Positions 9,587 through 19,042 are shown, counted from the stretch's first letter. The stretch is 64,000 nucleotides of DNA from Pseudomonas sp. LFM046 (GCF_000949385.2 NZ_JYKO02000001.1:124001-188000); one strand, 5' to 3'. Made by a program: numbers and translations. The notes: generated by a model not told the origin, from the letters alone.

Positions 9587-9724
9587 GAACCGGTCACGAT
9601 CAGCTGCGCGTTGGCCCTGCGGCGTTAAAAACAGGTTCGGATGCTCATTTACCGCTCGTAAACTCCGCGTCCTCACCTGTTTTTGCCTTGCATGGCTCTA
9701 GCTCGCAAGATCGTGAGCAGGTTC
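9587..9724. repeat. 138-nt palindromic intergenic element between thiG and trmB
   Basis: Nested inverted repeats are centred on about 9655: GAACC (9587-9591) with GGTTC (9720-9724), TCACGATC (9594-9601) with GATCGTGA (9709-9716), AAAAACAGGT (9627-9636) with ACCTGTTTTT (9675-9684), and TTTAC (9648-9652) with GTAAA (9658-9662). All four pairs share one axis. It could form a long interrupted hairpin, or serve as a terminator or processing site between thiG and trmB. Confidence 0.8.
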
Positions 9725-9751
9725 TGAATTCCACTGACAGGTTTCGCAAGC

Positions 9752-10471
9752 ATGATTGAAGAACAGGGCTCGCCGGCCGCCGCCGACGAAACGCGCCATC
9801 ACCGCACCATCAAAAGCTTCGTGATGCGTGCCGGGCGCATGACCGAAGGCCAGCAGCGCGGCCTCGACCAGGGCTGGCCGAAGTTCGGCCTGGAGCTGGC
9901 CGATGGCCTGCAGGACTTCGACGCCCTGTTCGGCCGTACTGCACCGCGCACCTTCGAGATCGGCTTCGGCATGGGCCACGCCACCCTGGAGATGGCCGCC
10001 GCCGCGCCGGAGCAGGACTTCATCGGCGTCGAGGTGCACCGTCCCGGCGTCGGCGCCCTGTTGAACGGCGCCATGACCCAGGGCCTGAGCAACATCCGCG
10101 TCTACAGCTGCGACGCCCTGGAAGTGCTGCGCGACTGCGTGGCCGACGCCAGCCTGGACCGCGTCCTGCTGTTCTTCCCCGATCCCTGGCACAAGTCCCG
10201 CCACCACAAGCGTCGCATCGTCCAGGCGTCCTTCGCCGAGCTGGTGCGCCAGAAGCTCAAGGTCGGTGGCGTGCTGCACATGGCCACCGATTGGGAGCAT
10301 TACGCCGAGCACATGCTGGAAGTGATGAACGTGGCGCCGGGCTACCGCAACCTGGCGGAAGACGGTCGCTACGTCCCGCGCCCGGACGAACGTCCGGTGA
10401 CCAAGTTCGAACGCCGCGGCGAACGCCTCGGCCACGGCGTCTGGGACCTCAAGTTCCAGCGCATCGATTGA
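9752..10471 (+). CDS. trmB: tRNA (guanine-N7-)-methyltransferase TrmB
   Basis: 239 residues. It methylates guanine 46 in the variable loop of tRNAs using S-adenosylmethionine. The SAM loop is [15 protein letters not shown] (GFGMG at 71-75). The family signature [15 protein letters not shown] is in the middle, and the conserved C-terminal [19 protein letters not shown] is present. It lies 165 nt after thiG, separated by the large palindromic element. Confidence 0.95.
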   Translation: MIEEQGSPAAADETRHHRTIKSFVMRAGRMTEGQQRGLDQGWPKFGLELADGLQDFDALFGRTAPRTFEIGFGMGHATLEMAAAAPEQDFIGVEVHRPGVGALLNGAMTQGLSNIRVYSCDALEVLRDCVADASLDRVLLFFPDPWHKSRHHKRRIVQASFAELVRQKLKVGGVLHMATDWEHYAEHMLEVMNVAPGYRNLAEDGRYVPRPDERPVTKFERRGERLGHGVWDLKFQRID

Positions 10472-10551
10472 CCGGCCGGCGCCCTGCGGCGCCCCGGTAG
10501 ACCTGACTAGACCGGGACCACCCGGCACCTCACCTGATCCGACGATAGCAA

Positions 10552-10609
10552 CGCCTGCCCGACGGCAGGCGGAATAAGAATAAGAGCGACGCGGCGCCAC
10601 CTGCGTCGC
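10552..10609 (+). other. Two hairpins in the trmB to DUF1329 intergenic region
   Basis: Hairpin one: CGCCTGCC (10552-10559), CGAC loop, GGCAGGCG (10564-10571). Hairpin two: GCGACGC with GCGTCGC (about 10587-10609), just before the ribosome site of the next gene. Neither has a T-run. They may be a trmB terminator and a leader structure of the DUF1329 gene. Confidence 0.4.
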
Positions 10610-10621
10610 GAGGAGAAGGCT

Positions 10622-11968
10622 GTGTTGTTGAAAACTTTCGGATATCTGCTCCTGGCCGGCTGCGCCCTGCAGGCCCAGGCCAAGGTCGACGTTACCCAGG
10701 CTGCCCGTCTTGGGCAGGACCTCACCCCGCTCGGCGGCGAGCGTGCCGGCAATGCCGACGGCACCATTCCGGCCTGGGATGGTGGCCTCGCCACGCCGCC
10801 CGCCGGCTACCAGCCAGGCATGCACCACCCCGATCCCTATGCGGCAGACGGCCTGCGCTTCGTCGTCGACAGCCGCAACATCAGCCAGTACGACAAGCTG
10901 CTGACGCCGGGCTACAAGGCGCTCCTGCAGCAGTATCCGGACTACAAGCTGCGGGTCTTCCCGACCCACCGCAGTGCCGCGGCGCCGCAGCGCATCTACG
11001 ACGCCACCCGCTTCAATGCGCAGAACGGCGAGCTGATCGCGGGTGGCAACGGTGTCCAGGGTGTGGCTGCGGGCGTTCCCTTCCCCATCCCGGCCAGCGG
11101 CCTGGAAGCCATCTGGAACCACATCCTGCGCTATCGCGGCGAACAGGTTCACTTCACCACCAACCAGGCCGCGGTGCTCGCCAACGGCAGCTACAACCTG
11201 CTGAAGCTGGAGCGGGACATCTACTTCGTCTACGGTCGCGACGGCATGACCCCGGCGAACCTGGAGAACACCCTGTTCTTCTACAAGTACCGCGTGGTGG
11301 CGCCGTCCAAGCTGTCCGGCTCGGCGCTGGTGGTCCAGGAAACCCTCGACCAGGTGCTGTCGATCCGCAAAGCCTGGCGCTTCAACCGTGGCGAGCGCCG
11401 TGTCCGTCGCCTGCCCATGCTGGCCTACGACACCCTGCAGCCCGACACCAACGGCCTGGCCACCGCCGATGTGGTGGACTCCTACAACGGTGCGCCGGAC
11501 CGCTACGAGTGGCAGTTGCTGGGCAAGCAGGAAATGCTGGTGCCCTACAACAGCTATGCCGTCCACCAGAAGGGCATCCCCTACGAGCAGATCCTCAAGG
11601 CGAACTTCGTGAATCCCGACCTGCTGCGCTACGAGCAGCACCGCGTCTGGGTGGTGGAAGCGACCCTGCGCAAGGGCTTCAGCCATCCTTACGCCAAGCG
11701 CCGCTTCTACCTGGATGAGGACAGCTGGCAGATCCTGGCCGTCGACCTCTACGACAAGGACGGCAACCTGAGCGGCATGCAGGAAAGCCACCCGATCAGC
11801 TACTACGACGCACCGATGTTCGGCAGCACGCTGGAAACCATCTACGATTTCGTGGGTAGCCGATACTTCGTGGATGGCCTGGACAACAACGAGCCCATGT
11901 ACGATTTCAACGCATCGCTCTATCCGAGGGACTTCACGCCTCAGGCACTGCGACGCGAAGGCAACTGA
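10622..11968 (+). CDS. DUF1329 domain-containing exported protein
   Basis: 448 residues, using the GTG at 10622 directly after a GAGGAGAAGG ribosome site. A signal peptide of about 21 residues ends at AQA, before KVDVTQAARLGQDLTPLGGERAG. Its start and full length fit DUF1329, outer-membrane lipoprotein-sorting-like proteins of pseudomonads that often accompany export or hydrophobic-compound genes. The aromatic, Tyr-rich body (YRVVAPSKLSGSALV, RRFYLDEDSWQILAVD) resembles the LolA/LolB-like fold proposed for the family. Its function is unproven. A strong terminator follows. Confidence 0.82.
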   Translation: MLLKTFGYLLLAGCALQAQAKVDVTQAARLGQDLTPLGGERAGNADGTIPAWDGGLATPPAGYQPGMHHPDPYAADGLRFVVDSRNISQYDKLLTPGYKALLQQYPDYKLRVFPTHRSAAAPQRIYDATRFNAQNGELIAGGNGVQGVAAGVPFPIPASGLEAIWNHILRYRGEQVHFTTNQAAVLANGSYNLLKLERDIYFVYGRDGMTPANLENTLFFYKYRVVAPSKLSGSALVVQETLDQVLSIRKAWRFNRGERRVRRLPMLAYDTLQPDTNGLATADVVDSYNGAPDRYEWQLLGKQEMLVPYNSYAVHQKGIPYEQILKANFVNPDLLRYEQHRVWVVEATLRKGFSHPYAKRRFYLDEDSWQILAVDLYDKDGNLSGMQESHPISYYDAPMFGSTLETIYDFVGSRYFVDGLDNNEPMYDFNASLYPRDFTPQALRREGN

Positions 11969-11990
11969 TTCCGGCCTGCCTGGCCAACCC

Positions 11991-12014
11991 AGCCGCCCCC
12001 AGGGGCGGCTTTTT
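11991..12014 (+). terminator. Intrinsic terminator after the DUF1329 gene
   Basis: Arms AGCCGCCCC and GGGGCGGCT around a two-base centre (11991-12010), followed by TTTT (to 12014). It lies 23 nt after the stop codon. Confidence 0.88.
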
Positions 12015-12046
12015 AATGGGCCGCGTTCTATGGCAGGCGGCAATCC

Positions 12047-12110
12047 GTAGGGTGCGCCATGTGCACCGGAAAATCTGCGCGAGCCAACTGGTGCGCACGG
12101 CGCACCCTAC
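12047..12110. repeat. Intergenic inverted repeat of the GTAGGGTGCGCC type
   Basis: Left arm GTAGGGTGCGCC then GTGCACC (12047-12067). Right arm GGTGCGCAC then GGCGCACCCTAC (12090-12110). The arms are near-perfect inverted copies separated by 22 nt. Sequences of this type recur between genes in pseudomonads. A fragment, GGCGCACCCTGCC, is also seen near 59537. Confidence 0.8.
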
Positions 12111-12136
12111 CGCCGAGCCCTTTTGGGTCATGCCGT

Positions 12137-12391
12137 TCAGTTGATCAGCTCTGCCCCCGTCAGCGTCGATTCCGGCAGCGCCGGTGGTGCGGGGCTGATC
12201 TGCAGGTACTTGATGCTTTCGCGGGGGATCAGCAGCAAGTCGCCGTCTACCTCGATGCTGAGAAAGGGCGATTCCATCTGGCGGCGCAGACCGTGGGCAA
12301 TCTCCACGGGATTGGAGGACTGCTGGGGGAAGCGCAAGGCCAGGCGCTGGCCGTCCTGGAAATGCAGGTAGAGGTGCTTGATCGGCTTCAT
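12137..12391 (-). CDS. Conserved hypothetical protein, small
   Basis: 84 residues from the ATG at 12391 (MKPIKHLYLHFQDG), preceded by AGGGAG. It is soluble, beta-rich in appearance and has no membrane segment or cysteine. I do not recognise the family. It is the last gene of the leftward cluster running from hemW, 51 nt after the DUF3392 gene, and converges on the DUF1329 gene. The inverted repeat at 12047-12110 lies between the two stops. Confidence 0.65.
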   Translation of the reverse strand: MKPIKHLYLHFQDGQRLALRFPQQSSNPVEIAHGLRRQMESPFLSIEVDGDLLLIPRESIKYLQISPAPPALPESTLTGAELIN

Positions 12392-12442
12392 GGGCGTGCT
12401 CCCTGGATTGGCGGCCAATGGCCGCCGGGGAAGCCGTCGGCC

Positions 12443-12766
12443 TCAGTTGCGATCGGCGATCACGCCGATCACGAAGAAGACTAGTAGCAGGACGGGCGCC
12501 AGGGTGTAGTTGTTGAAGTAGCCGAGCCCCTTGGCCAGCCAGGGCGTGAGATAGATCATCGCCAGGCCGTAGCCCAGCGCGCAGAGCAGCACGAAGAGCA
12601 GGGTGCGGAAGAGGAAGTTGAGGCTGCCGATACGTTGTTGCAGCCAGGCATTGAGGGCGGGCCCGAAGAGCACCAGTACGGTGGCCATGATGGCCAGGGC
12701 GATATCGTGCAGGTGGCCGCGGCTCCAGCGCGACAGGGTGGCGATCAGGTCCAGTACGACTTCCAT
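12443..12766 (-). CDS. DUF3392 family membrane protein
   Basis: 107 residues from the ATG at 12766 (MEVVLDLIATLSRWSRGHLHDIALA). Three to four hydrophobic helices are visible: ALAIMATVLVLFGPAL, FLFRTLLFVLLCALGYGLAM, and a C-terminal APVLLLVFFVIGVI. The length and the start RWSRGHLHDIALA fit DUF3392, a family of unknown function. The frame is open further upstream, but that part overlaps hemW and is unlikely to be translated. Confidence 0.75.
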   Translation of the reverse strand: MEVVLDLIATLSRWSRGHLHDIALAIMATVLVLFGPALNAWLQQRIGSLNFLFRTLLFVLLCALGYGLAMIYLTPWLAKGLGYFNNYTLAPVLLLVFFVIGVIADRN

Positions 12767-12824
12767 CCAGGGGTCCTTGGCGTAGGGTTCGGGGGCAGAC
12801 GATTCCAAATCCGCAGCCCGCCCG

Positions 12825-14009
12825 TCAAGGCAGGAAGTGCTGCAGCAGGTCATTGAGGAACAGCTGGCCTTCGGTGGTGGCCACCAGGCGTTGCGGGTCC
12901 TTCAGTAGCAGGCCACGGGTCTCGGCCTCGAGGCGTGCTGCCGCCAGGCTCTCCAGCGGCAGGCCGGTGCGCTGAGTGAACAATGCTGCGGGCACGCCGT
13001 CCGTGAGGCGCAGCACGTTCATGAGGAATTCGAAGGGCAGCTCGTCGTGTTCCAGGTGGCGCTCGCCGGCCTGGAAGCGCTTGGCCGGGTCCATGTAGTC
13101 CTTGGGCAGGCGGGTTTTCCAGCTGCGGATGATGCGACCGTCCGGGCTGCTCAGCTTGGCATGGGCGCCGGCGCCGATGCCGAGGAAGTCGCCGAAGCTC
13201 CAGTAATTGAGGTTGTGCCGCGCGCGCAGGCCGTTGCGGGCGTAGGCGGACACCTCGTACTGCGCATAGCCCTGCTCGGCCAGCAGTGCCTGGCCGGCTT
13301 CCTGGATGTCCCAGAGGATGTCGTCCTCCGGCAGTTCCGGCGGCTGGCTCCAAAACACCGTGTTCGGCTCCATGGTCAGCTGGTACCAGGACAGGTGCGT
13401 CGGTGCCTGGGCGATGGCGGTGTGCAGGTCTTCCAGGGCGTCCTCGATGGATTGCTCCGGAAGTCCGTGCATCAGGTCGAGGTTGAAGTTGTCGAAGCCG
13501 GCCTTGCGCGCCATGTCGGCGGCGCGGATGGCTTCGTCGCCATTGTGGATGCGCCCGAGCGCCTTGAGCTTGGCTTCCTGGAAGCTCTGCACGCCGATCG
13601 ACAGGCGATTGATGCCGAGCTGACGGTAGGCGGCGAACTTGGCCTGCTCGAAGGTGCCGGGGTTGGCTTCGAGGGTGATCTCGATGTCGCGGGAGAACGG
13701 CACCCGCTGTTCCACGCCATCCAGCAGGCGGCCGATGGCATTGGCGCTGAACAGGCTGGGCGTGCCGCCGCCGAAGAAGATCGACGTCAGTTCGCGGCCG
13801 TGGACATGGCCGAGGTCCTGGTCGAGGTCGTCCAGCAGGGCGTCGATGTAGGCCTCTTCAGGCAGCTCGGCGCCCGCGGCGTGGGAGTTGAAGTCGCAGT
13901 AGGGGCACTTGCGCACGCACCAGGGGATATGGACGTAGAGCGCCAGGGGTGGGAGCTGGAAGCCGAGAGTTTCGCTTCCAGCCTCCGGGTGCGTGCCTGT
14001 GGTTTTCAT
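12825..14009 (-). CDS. hemW: Heme chaperone HemW (radical SAM family)
   Basis: 394 residues from the ATG at 14009. The radical SAM cluster motif is CVRKCPYC (C31, C35, C38), preceded by LYVHIPW and followed by the FFGGGTPS motif. HemW was long annotated as an oxygen-independent coproporphyrinogen oxidase-like protein; established work assigns it a heme-trafficking role. The one extra family cysteine after CxxxCxxC is replaced here by Phe (CDF), typical of HemW rather than HemN. Its start overlaps the rdgB stop by 4 nt. Confidence 0.94.
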   Translation of the reverse strand: MKTTGTHPEAGSETLGFQLPPLALYVHIPWCVRKCPYCDFNSHAAGAELPEEAYIDALLDDLDQDLGHVHGRELTSIFFGGGTPSLFSANAIGRLLDGVEQRVPFSRDIEITLEANPGTFEQAKFAAYRQLGINRLSIGVQSFQEAKLKALGRIHNGDEAIRAADMARKAGFDNFNLDLMHGLPEQSIEDALEDLHTAIAQAPTHLSWYQLTMEPNTVFWSQPPELPEDDILWDIQEAGQALLAEQGYAQYEVSAYARNGLRARHNLNYWSFGDFLGIGAGAHAKLSSPDGRIIRSWKTRLPKDYMDPAKRFQAGERHLEHDELPFEFLMNVLRLTDGVPAALFTQRTGLPLESLAAARLEAETRGLLLKDPQRLVATTEGQLFLNDLLQHFLP

Positions 14010-14599
14010 ATCCCCAGCCGCTGCTTGAGCAGGGCCATGGCGCGGGCGCGGTGGCTGAGCTGGTTCTTGTCGATGGGGGAGAGTTCGGCGCTGGAGCATT
14101 CGCATTCGGGGACCCAGAACAGCGGGTCGTAGCCGAAGCCGTGCTCGCCACGGGCCTCGAACAGGATGTGGCCGCGCCAGATGCCTTCGCAGAGGATCGG
14201 CAGCGGATCTTCGGCGTGCCGCAGCAGCGCCAGGCTGCAGATGAACTGTGCGCCGCGCTCGGCTTCGGGCACGTCGCGCAGGACGTCCAGCAGCTTGGCG
14301 TTGTTCGCCGCGTCACCCTTGCCATCGGCGTAGCGCGCCGAATAGATGCCGGGAGCGCCGCCGAGGAAATCCACCGCGAGCCCGGAGTCGTCGGCGAGTG
14401 CCGGCAGGCCGGATACCCGAGCCGCATTGCGGGCCTTGAGGATGGCGTTTTCGACGAAGGACAGGCCGGTCTCTTCCGGCTCGACTTCGCTGAACTCGGC
14501 GATGGAGCGCACTTTCACGCTGTCGCCGAGCATGGCCTGGAGTTCCTTGAGTTTGCCGGCGTTGTGGCTGGCCAGCACCAGTTCTTTGAAGGGCATCAT
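14006..14599 (-). CDS. rdgB: XTP/dITP diphosphatase (Ham1/RdgB family)
   Basis: 197 residues, starting [20 protein letters not shown]. The first ATG (14599) overlaps the upstream stop (ATGA) and a second ATG follows immediately. It hydrolyses non-canonical purine triphosphates. The SHNAGK motif (11-16) binds nucleotide, and the catalytic Asp lies in [10 protein letters not shown]. The C-terminal SHRARAM motif is present. It is in an operon with metX, metW, the DUF4426 gene and hemW. Confidence 0.95.
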   Translation of the reverse strand: MMPFKELVLASHNAGKLKELQAMLGDSVKVRSIAEFSEVEPEETGLSFVENAILKARNAARVSGLPALADDSGLAVDFLGGAPGIYSARYADGKGDAANNAKLLDVLRDVPEAERGAQFICSLALLRHAEDPLPILCEGIWRGHILFEARGEHGFGYDPLFWVPECECSSAELSPIDKNQLSHRARAMALLKQRLGI

Positions 14600-15015
14600 T
14601 GGTCGGGGAAGAATTCCTGGTCGAAGCTGAAGCTATGGGCCGCTTCGTCTCCGCGTTGGACGTTGAGGGTGAAGTTCAACACTTCACGCTCGTTGAAGGG
14701 GAACTGCGCTAGGTAGTAGATGGCCTCGCCTTCGTTGATCTGCTTGAACTGCAGCGGGGTGACCTGGCCGAGCAGGTTCTTCACCTGGCCGCTGACGTTG
14801 GCGGTGCTGGCCTTGCCGGCCTTGAGCACGGCGACGTTGACCACGCCCTGGGTCTTGCTGCGGGTCAGGCCGACGGCCGCCGCGATGTCCGGCTGCAGGA
14901 AGCTGGAATTGAAGGCGTTGTAGTGGACATCCATATCGCCGAAGGTCTGCTTGCGCTCGGCGGCTGCCGGCAGGGCCAGGCAGAGGGCGAAAAGGAACAG
15001 GGCTAGACGACGCAT
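14596..15015 (-). CDS. DUF4426 domain-containing exported protein
   Basis: 139 residues with a clear signal peptide ([19 protein letters not shown], cleavage near residue 19). The mature region has [20 protein letters not shown], typical of DUF4426, a periplasmic family of unknown function commonly found between metW and rdgB in gammaproteobacteria. It overlaps rdgB by 4 nt and follows metW by 17 nt, so it belongs to the met transcript. Confidence 0.85.
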   Translation of the reverse strand: MRRLALFLFALCLALPAAAERKQTFGDMDVHYNAFNSSFLQPDIAAAVGLTRSKTQGVVNVAVLKAGKASTANVSGQVKNLLGQVTPLQFKQINEGEAIYYLAQFPFNEREVLNFTLNVQRGDEAAHSFSFDQEFFPDQ

Positions 15016-15032
15016 GCTGGGTCTCCTTGGGT

Positions 15033-15653
15033 TCAGACTGCGACGCGGTGGTCGGCGAGGCCGGGGCCGCTGACGCGATAGATGCCGATCTCACCCAACA
15101 GATTAGGCCAAACCCGGCTGGGCAGGTTGTGCCTGTGCTCGTTGTCCACGGCCAGACGGTCGAGCACCTTCACCTGCATTTCGCGGCACAGCGCCTCGAA
15201 GTCCTTGAAGGTGCAGAAGTGGATGTTTGGCGTGTTGTACCAGGTGTAGGGCAGGAACTCCGACACCGGCATGCGCCCATAGCGCGCCAGGTACCAGCGG
15301 CAGCGCCAGTGGCCGAAGTTGGGGAAGGTGATGATGCACTCGCGGCCCACCCGCAGCATTTCCTTGAGGATGCGGTCCGGGTAGTGCACGGCCTGCAGCG
15401 CCTGGGTCATCACCACCACATCGAAGCTGTTGCTGGCGAAGTTGCCCAGGCCCTTGTCGAGGTCCTGTTCGATCACGTTCACCCCGCGATCGATGCAATG
15501 GGCAATGTTTTCCGGGTCGATTTCCAGGCCGTAGCCGCTGACCTGCTTGGTGTCGCGCAGCGAGGCGAGCAGTTCGCCGCGGCCGCAACCGAGGTCGAGT
15601 ACCCGGCTGCCGGCGGGAATCCAGTCCTGGATGATTTCGAGGTCGGCACGCAT
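15033..15653 (-). CDS. metW: Methionine biosynthesis protein MetW
   Basis: 206 residues. Class I methyltransferase-like fold with the SAM loop VLDLGCGRGELL (about 18-29) and an acidic beta-2 end (GLEID). It works with MetX in homoserine activation; in several proteobacteria MetW is needed for full MetX activity. It begins 3 nt after the metX stop, consistent with co-translation and a complex. Confidence 0.95.
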   Translation of the reverse strand: MRADLEIIQDWIPAGSRVLDLGCGRGELLASLRDTKQVSGYGLEIDPENIAHCIDRGVNVIEQDLDKGLGNFASNSFDVVVMTQALQAVHYPDRILKEMLRVGRECIITFPNFGHWRCRWYLARYGRMPVSEFLPYTWYNTPNIHFCTFKDFEALCREMQVKVLDRLAVDNEHRHNLPSRVWPNLLGEIGIYRVSGPGLADHRVAV

Positions 15654-15656
15654 GGG

Positions 15657-16796
15657 TTACACCGCAATCCTGTTCATGTAGCTGCTGAAGGCGTGGAGGT
15701 AGCGCGGGATCGGCATGAGGAAGGCGTCGTGGCCCTGGGGCGCATCGATCTCCAGGTAGCTGACGTTCTTGCGCGCCGCTGTCAGGGCGTCGACGATCTC
15801 GCGGGACCGGGCCGGGGAGAAGCGCCAGTCGGTGGTGAAGGACATGACGCAGAAGTCCGCCTTGGCCACCGCCAGGGTGCGCGACAGGTCGCCGTCATGG
15901 GCGGCCGCCGGATCGAAGTAGTCCAGCGCCTTGGTCATCAGCAGGTAGGTGTTGGCATCGAAGCGACCGGAGAATTCCTCGCCCTGGTAGCGCAGGTAGC
16001 TTTCCACCTGGAACTCCACGCTGTGGAAGTCGTAGTTGAGCTTCTCGGTCTTCAGGCCGCGGCCGAATTTCTCGCCCATGGCGTCGTCCGACAGGTAGGT
16101 GATGTGGCCCACCATGCGCGCCAGCATCAGTCCGCGCTTGGGGATCACGCCCTGTTCCTGGAAATGCCCGCCGTGGAATTCCGGGTCGGTGAGGATGGCC
16201 TGGCGGGCCACCTCGTTGAAGGCGATGTTCTGCGCCGAGAGCTTGGGCGCCGAGGCAATGGCCAGGCAGTGCCGCACACGCTCGGGGTAGCTGATGGTCC
16301 ACTGCAGGGCCTGCATGCCGCCGAGGCTGCCCCCCACCACCGCGGCCCACTGCTGGATACCGAGGGTGTCGGCCAGACGTGCCTGGCTGTTGACCCAGTC
16401 TTCCACCGTCATCACCGGGAAATCGGCACCGAAGGGGGCGCCGGTGGCCGGGTTGATGCTGGAGGGACCGGTGGAGCCGTTGCAGCCGCCGAGGTTGTTC
16501 AGGCTGACGACGAAGAATCGGTTGGTATCGATGGCCTTGCCCGGGCCGATGCAGCTGTCCCACCAGCCCGGCTTGCGGTCTTCCATGCTGTGGTAGCCGG
16601 CGGCATGGTGGTGGCCGGACAGTGCATGGCAGATCAGCACCGCATTGCTGCGGGCGCCGTTCAGTTCGCCATAGGTTTCATAGACCAGTTCGTAGTCGGC
16701 CAGGCTGCGGCCGCAGGCCAGCGCCAGCGGCTCGCTGAAGCGCTGCACCTGGGGACTGACCAGTCCGACGGAATCTGCGGGAATGGCGGTGGGCAT
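15657..16796 (-). CDS. metX: Homoserine O-acyltransferase MetX
   Basis: 379 residues. Alpha/beta hydrolase-fold acyltransferase for the first committed step of methionine synthesis. The nucleophile elbow is GGSLGG (S157), and the catalytic His is in APQGHDAFL near the C-terminus. The conserved [12 protein letters not shown] motif is present. The MetX family includes both acetyl- and succinyl-CoA enzymes; Pseudomonas MetX is reported to use succinyl-CoA, but the choice cannot be proved from what I checked here. It is the first gene of the metX-metW cluster, with its own promoter. Confidence 0.95.
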   Translation of the reverse strand: MPTAIPADSVGLVSPQVQRFSEPLALACGRSLADYELVYETYGELNGARSNAVLICHALSGHHHAAGYHSMEDRKPGWWDSCIGPGKAIDTNRFFVVSLNNLGGCNGSTGPSSINPATGAPFGADFPVMTVEDWVNSQARLADTLGIQQWAAVVGGSLGGMQALQWTISYPERVRHCLAIASAPKLSAQNIAFNEVARQAILTDPEFHGGHFQEQGVIPKRGLMLARMVGHITYLSDDAMGEKFGRGLKTEKLNYDFHSVEFQVESYLRYQGEEFSGRFDANTYLLMTKALDYFDPAAAHDGDLSRTLAVAKADFCVMSFTTDWRFSPARSREIVDALTAARKNVSYLEIDAPQGHDAFLMPIPRYLHAFSSYMNRIAV

Positions 16797-16828
16797 CGCG
16801 ACCCTGCTCTTGATTTGGGAAGGGCGCC

Positions 16829-16857
16829 AGTCTAAAGAGCGCCGCCCCCAGCGGCAA
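16829..16857 (-). promoter_or_regulatory. Candidate sigma70 promoter for metX-metW
   Basis: Reading leftward: TTGCCG (16857-16852), 17-nt spacer, TAGACT (16834-16829), about 33 nt before the metX ATG. It overlaps an inverted repeat (GCCGCCCC at 16841-16848 with GGGGCGGC at 16864-16871) that could end transcription from the upstream GTPase gene. No SAM riboswitch could be recognised in the roughly 25-nt leader. Confidence 0.5.
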
Positions 16858-16906
16858 GCGCGTGGGGCGGCGGCTAAGGCGTTGAATAATCAGGCTCGGG
16901 GCCGGT

Positions 16907-18895
16907 TCAGGCGGACTCGCCGCCACGGTGGCGGCGGGGCGCCAGCGGCAGGTTGACGACCTTGCCCATGCGCTGCATGGGGGAGGGCAGGCGGAAGGTG
17001 CGGAGCATCTCGTTGGCCTGGGCGATCTGCTGCTCCAGTTCCTCGGTGTAGCGCCCCAGTTGCTGGCCGCGCTGGCGGGTGAGCTGGGTTTCCTGGGCCA
17101 GCGCCTTCAGCCGCAGCATGTGGGTTTCCAGCAGCTGCTTGTGCTCCAGGGTGTGCTGCATCAGCGGCATCAGCGCGTCGCTGGCCCATTGGGCGACGTC
17201 CTGGCGCAGGCGCTGGTGCATACGGATGACTTCCTGCACCAGGGTCTCGAAGAAGCGCTTGCCGAGCTGACGCTGCTCGGTGAGCAGGGTCTTGGGATGC
17301 CGGCGGAACTGATCGGCCTTGGCACGTAGCTGGGAGAGTTCACGCAGGTAGCGCTGCACATGGAACAGCGGTGCATCGACCCCGTGCAGCGGGTTCTCGT
17401 CGTTGTGCCGGCGGTAGATGGCCGAGACCATCTTGTTGGCCATCTCGGCCTCGTGTTCGAGGCTGTGCAGGTCGAATTCCACTGCACGGAAGAAATGCAG
17501 GATGCCCTGGTTGATGCCCAGGGTGGTCCAGCTGCCGGTGAGCTCGCGGCGCAGGCGCGCCAGGTGTTCGTCCAGGCGTTCCGCTCGCGAGGCGCTGCGC
17601 AGCATGTCGCCCTGGCGCTTGAGCAGACGCTGGTTGGTTTTCAGGCTGAGCAGGCGACGGTGATGCCGGGCGTGGTCTTCCTTCGTTCGGGCGGTCAGCT
17701 CGAAGAGCATCTGGCCGTTGTCCTGATGGTGGTTGTCGAGCATCGACTGCTGCTCGCGGACCTTTTCCAGGCGCAGGTTGAGCACGTGCAGGCTGTTCTG
17801 CAGCAGGGCCATCATCTGGTTGGCCACGTTGTCTTCGATCAGCCGCTCCTTCTGGGTGACGATGCGCTCGCAGAGCAGCGCTTCGAGGGTGCCGATCTGG
17901 CTGCGGGCGAGCAGGTCGCCGTCCTTGCGCACCTTGGCCAGCAGCGCTTGCTTGGCCGAAAGCGGCAGCACTTCATCGCTGCGGATGCCGAGCTGGCGGG
18001 CGGTGGTTTCCTGGATGCGGCGAATGGCGTTCTGCACGAAGGTGTCGCCGGCCAGGTCGTCCCAGAGTACGTCGATCTTGTTCAGCACGGCGAAGAGATG
18101 GGCCTGGGTGTCCTCGTCCAGCTGACGGATGTGCTGCTGCCACACGCTCATGTCGCTGGCGGTGACGCCGGTATCGGCGGAGAGCAGGAAGACGATGGCC
18201 TGGGCGCTGGGCAGCATCGACAGGGTCAGCTCCGGTTCACTGCCCAGCGCGTTCAGACCGGGGGTGTCGAGGATCCGCAGGCCCTGGCGCAGCAGCGGGT
18301 GGTCGAAGTTGACCATGGCATGGCGCCAGGCCGGCACCAGCACTTCGCCGGGGCGGCCGGTGGGGTCCAGCATGTCGGGGTGGAAGCCCAGCTGGATGGC
18401 CTGCTCGACGGGCATGGGCTTGGTCCGCGCCACCTGGGCGAAGGCCTGGATCATGTTGTCCGGGTCACTCGGGTCCAGGGGAATGTTCACCCAGTGCCGC
18501 GGCGCACGCTTGAACTGCGCCACGCTGGCGGAGGCGGTGCGCGACTCGATGGGCAGCAGGCGGATGTAGGAGCGCTCGGAGCGGGGGTCGTAGAACAGCT
18601 CGGTGGGGCACATGGTGGTGCGCCCGGCCTGGGACGGCAGCATGCGCTGGCCGAATTCGGAGAAGAACAGGCTGTTGATCAGTTCGGTCTTGCCGCGGGA
18701 GAACTCGCCGACGAAGGCCAGGGTGATGTGGTCGGTGCGGAGCAGGCGCTGGACCCGTTCCAGCTTGGCGGAGAGCGCGTCGGAGTTGAGCCGGTTGTGT
18801 TCCAACCAGCTTCTGTAGCGGGTGATCTCCCGCAAAAGCTCCCGCTTCCAGGCTACGTAGGCGTCGACTTGCTGACTGAGACGCTCCATGCTCAT
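16907..18895 (-). CDS. Dynamin-family large GTPase, function unknown
   Basis: 662 residues. The GTPase domain is near the N-terminus: G1 GEFSRGKT (63-70), G2 region RTTMCPTE (about 92-99), G3 DTPG (210-213), G4 NKID (272-275). The remaining 350 or so residues are highly charged and helical, with long predicted coiled-coil stretches (for example LNLRLEKVREQQSMLDNHH and LEQQIAQANEML). No clear transmembrane paddle is visible, so membrane remodelling is possible but unproven. The basic tail (LAPRRHRGG) may contact lipid or nucleic acid. It has its own promoter upstream and is downstream of yggU. Confidence 0.85.
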   Translation of the reverse strand: MSMERLSQQVDAYVAWKRELLREITRYRSWLEHNRLNSDALSAKLERVQRLLRTDHITLAFVGEFSRGKTELINSLFFSEFGQRMLPSQAGRTTMCPTELFYDPRSERSYIRLLPIESRTASASVAQFKRAPRHWVNIPLDPSDPDNMIQAFAQVARTKPMPVEQAIQLGFHPDMLDPTGRPGEVLVPAWRHAMVNFDHPLLRQGLRILDTPGLNALGSEPELTLSMLPSAQAIVFLLSADTGVTASDMSVWQQHIRQLDEDTQAHLFAVLNKIDVLWDDLAGDTFVQNAIRRIQETTARQLGIRSDEVLPLSAKQALLAKVRKDGDLLARSQIGTLEALLCERIVTQKERLIEDNVANQMMALLQNSLHVLNLRLEKVREQQSMLDNHHQDNGQMLFELTARTKEDHARHHRRLLSLKTNQRLLKRQGDMLRSASRAERLDEHLARLRRELTGSWTTLGINQGILHFFRAVEFDLHSLEHEAEMANKMVSAIYRRHNDENPLHGVDAPLFHVQRYLRELSQLRAKADQFRRHPKTLLTEQRQLGKRFFETLVQEVIRMHQRLRQDVAQWASDALMPLMQHTLEHKQLLETHMLRLKALAQETQLTRQRGQQLGRYTEELEQQIAQANEMLRTFRLPSPMQRMGKVVNLPLAPRRHRGGESA

Positions 18896-19042
18896 TCAGG
18901 CTCTCCTCGGGATCACGCTTCCTGCGTACGGGGATGGACGAAGATCGATTCGGGTTGTCGACGACGCTGGCGGTCGCACCACAATATCCAGAGACTTGCT
19001 CCGGGCGGGTAAAGGCAGAGTGCCAGCCTGTCATTGCTCGGC

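Noticed and set aside
16797-16828. SAM-responsive riboswitch before metX
   Set aside because: The leader after the predicted promoter is about 25 nt, too short for any known class.
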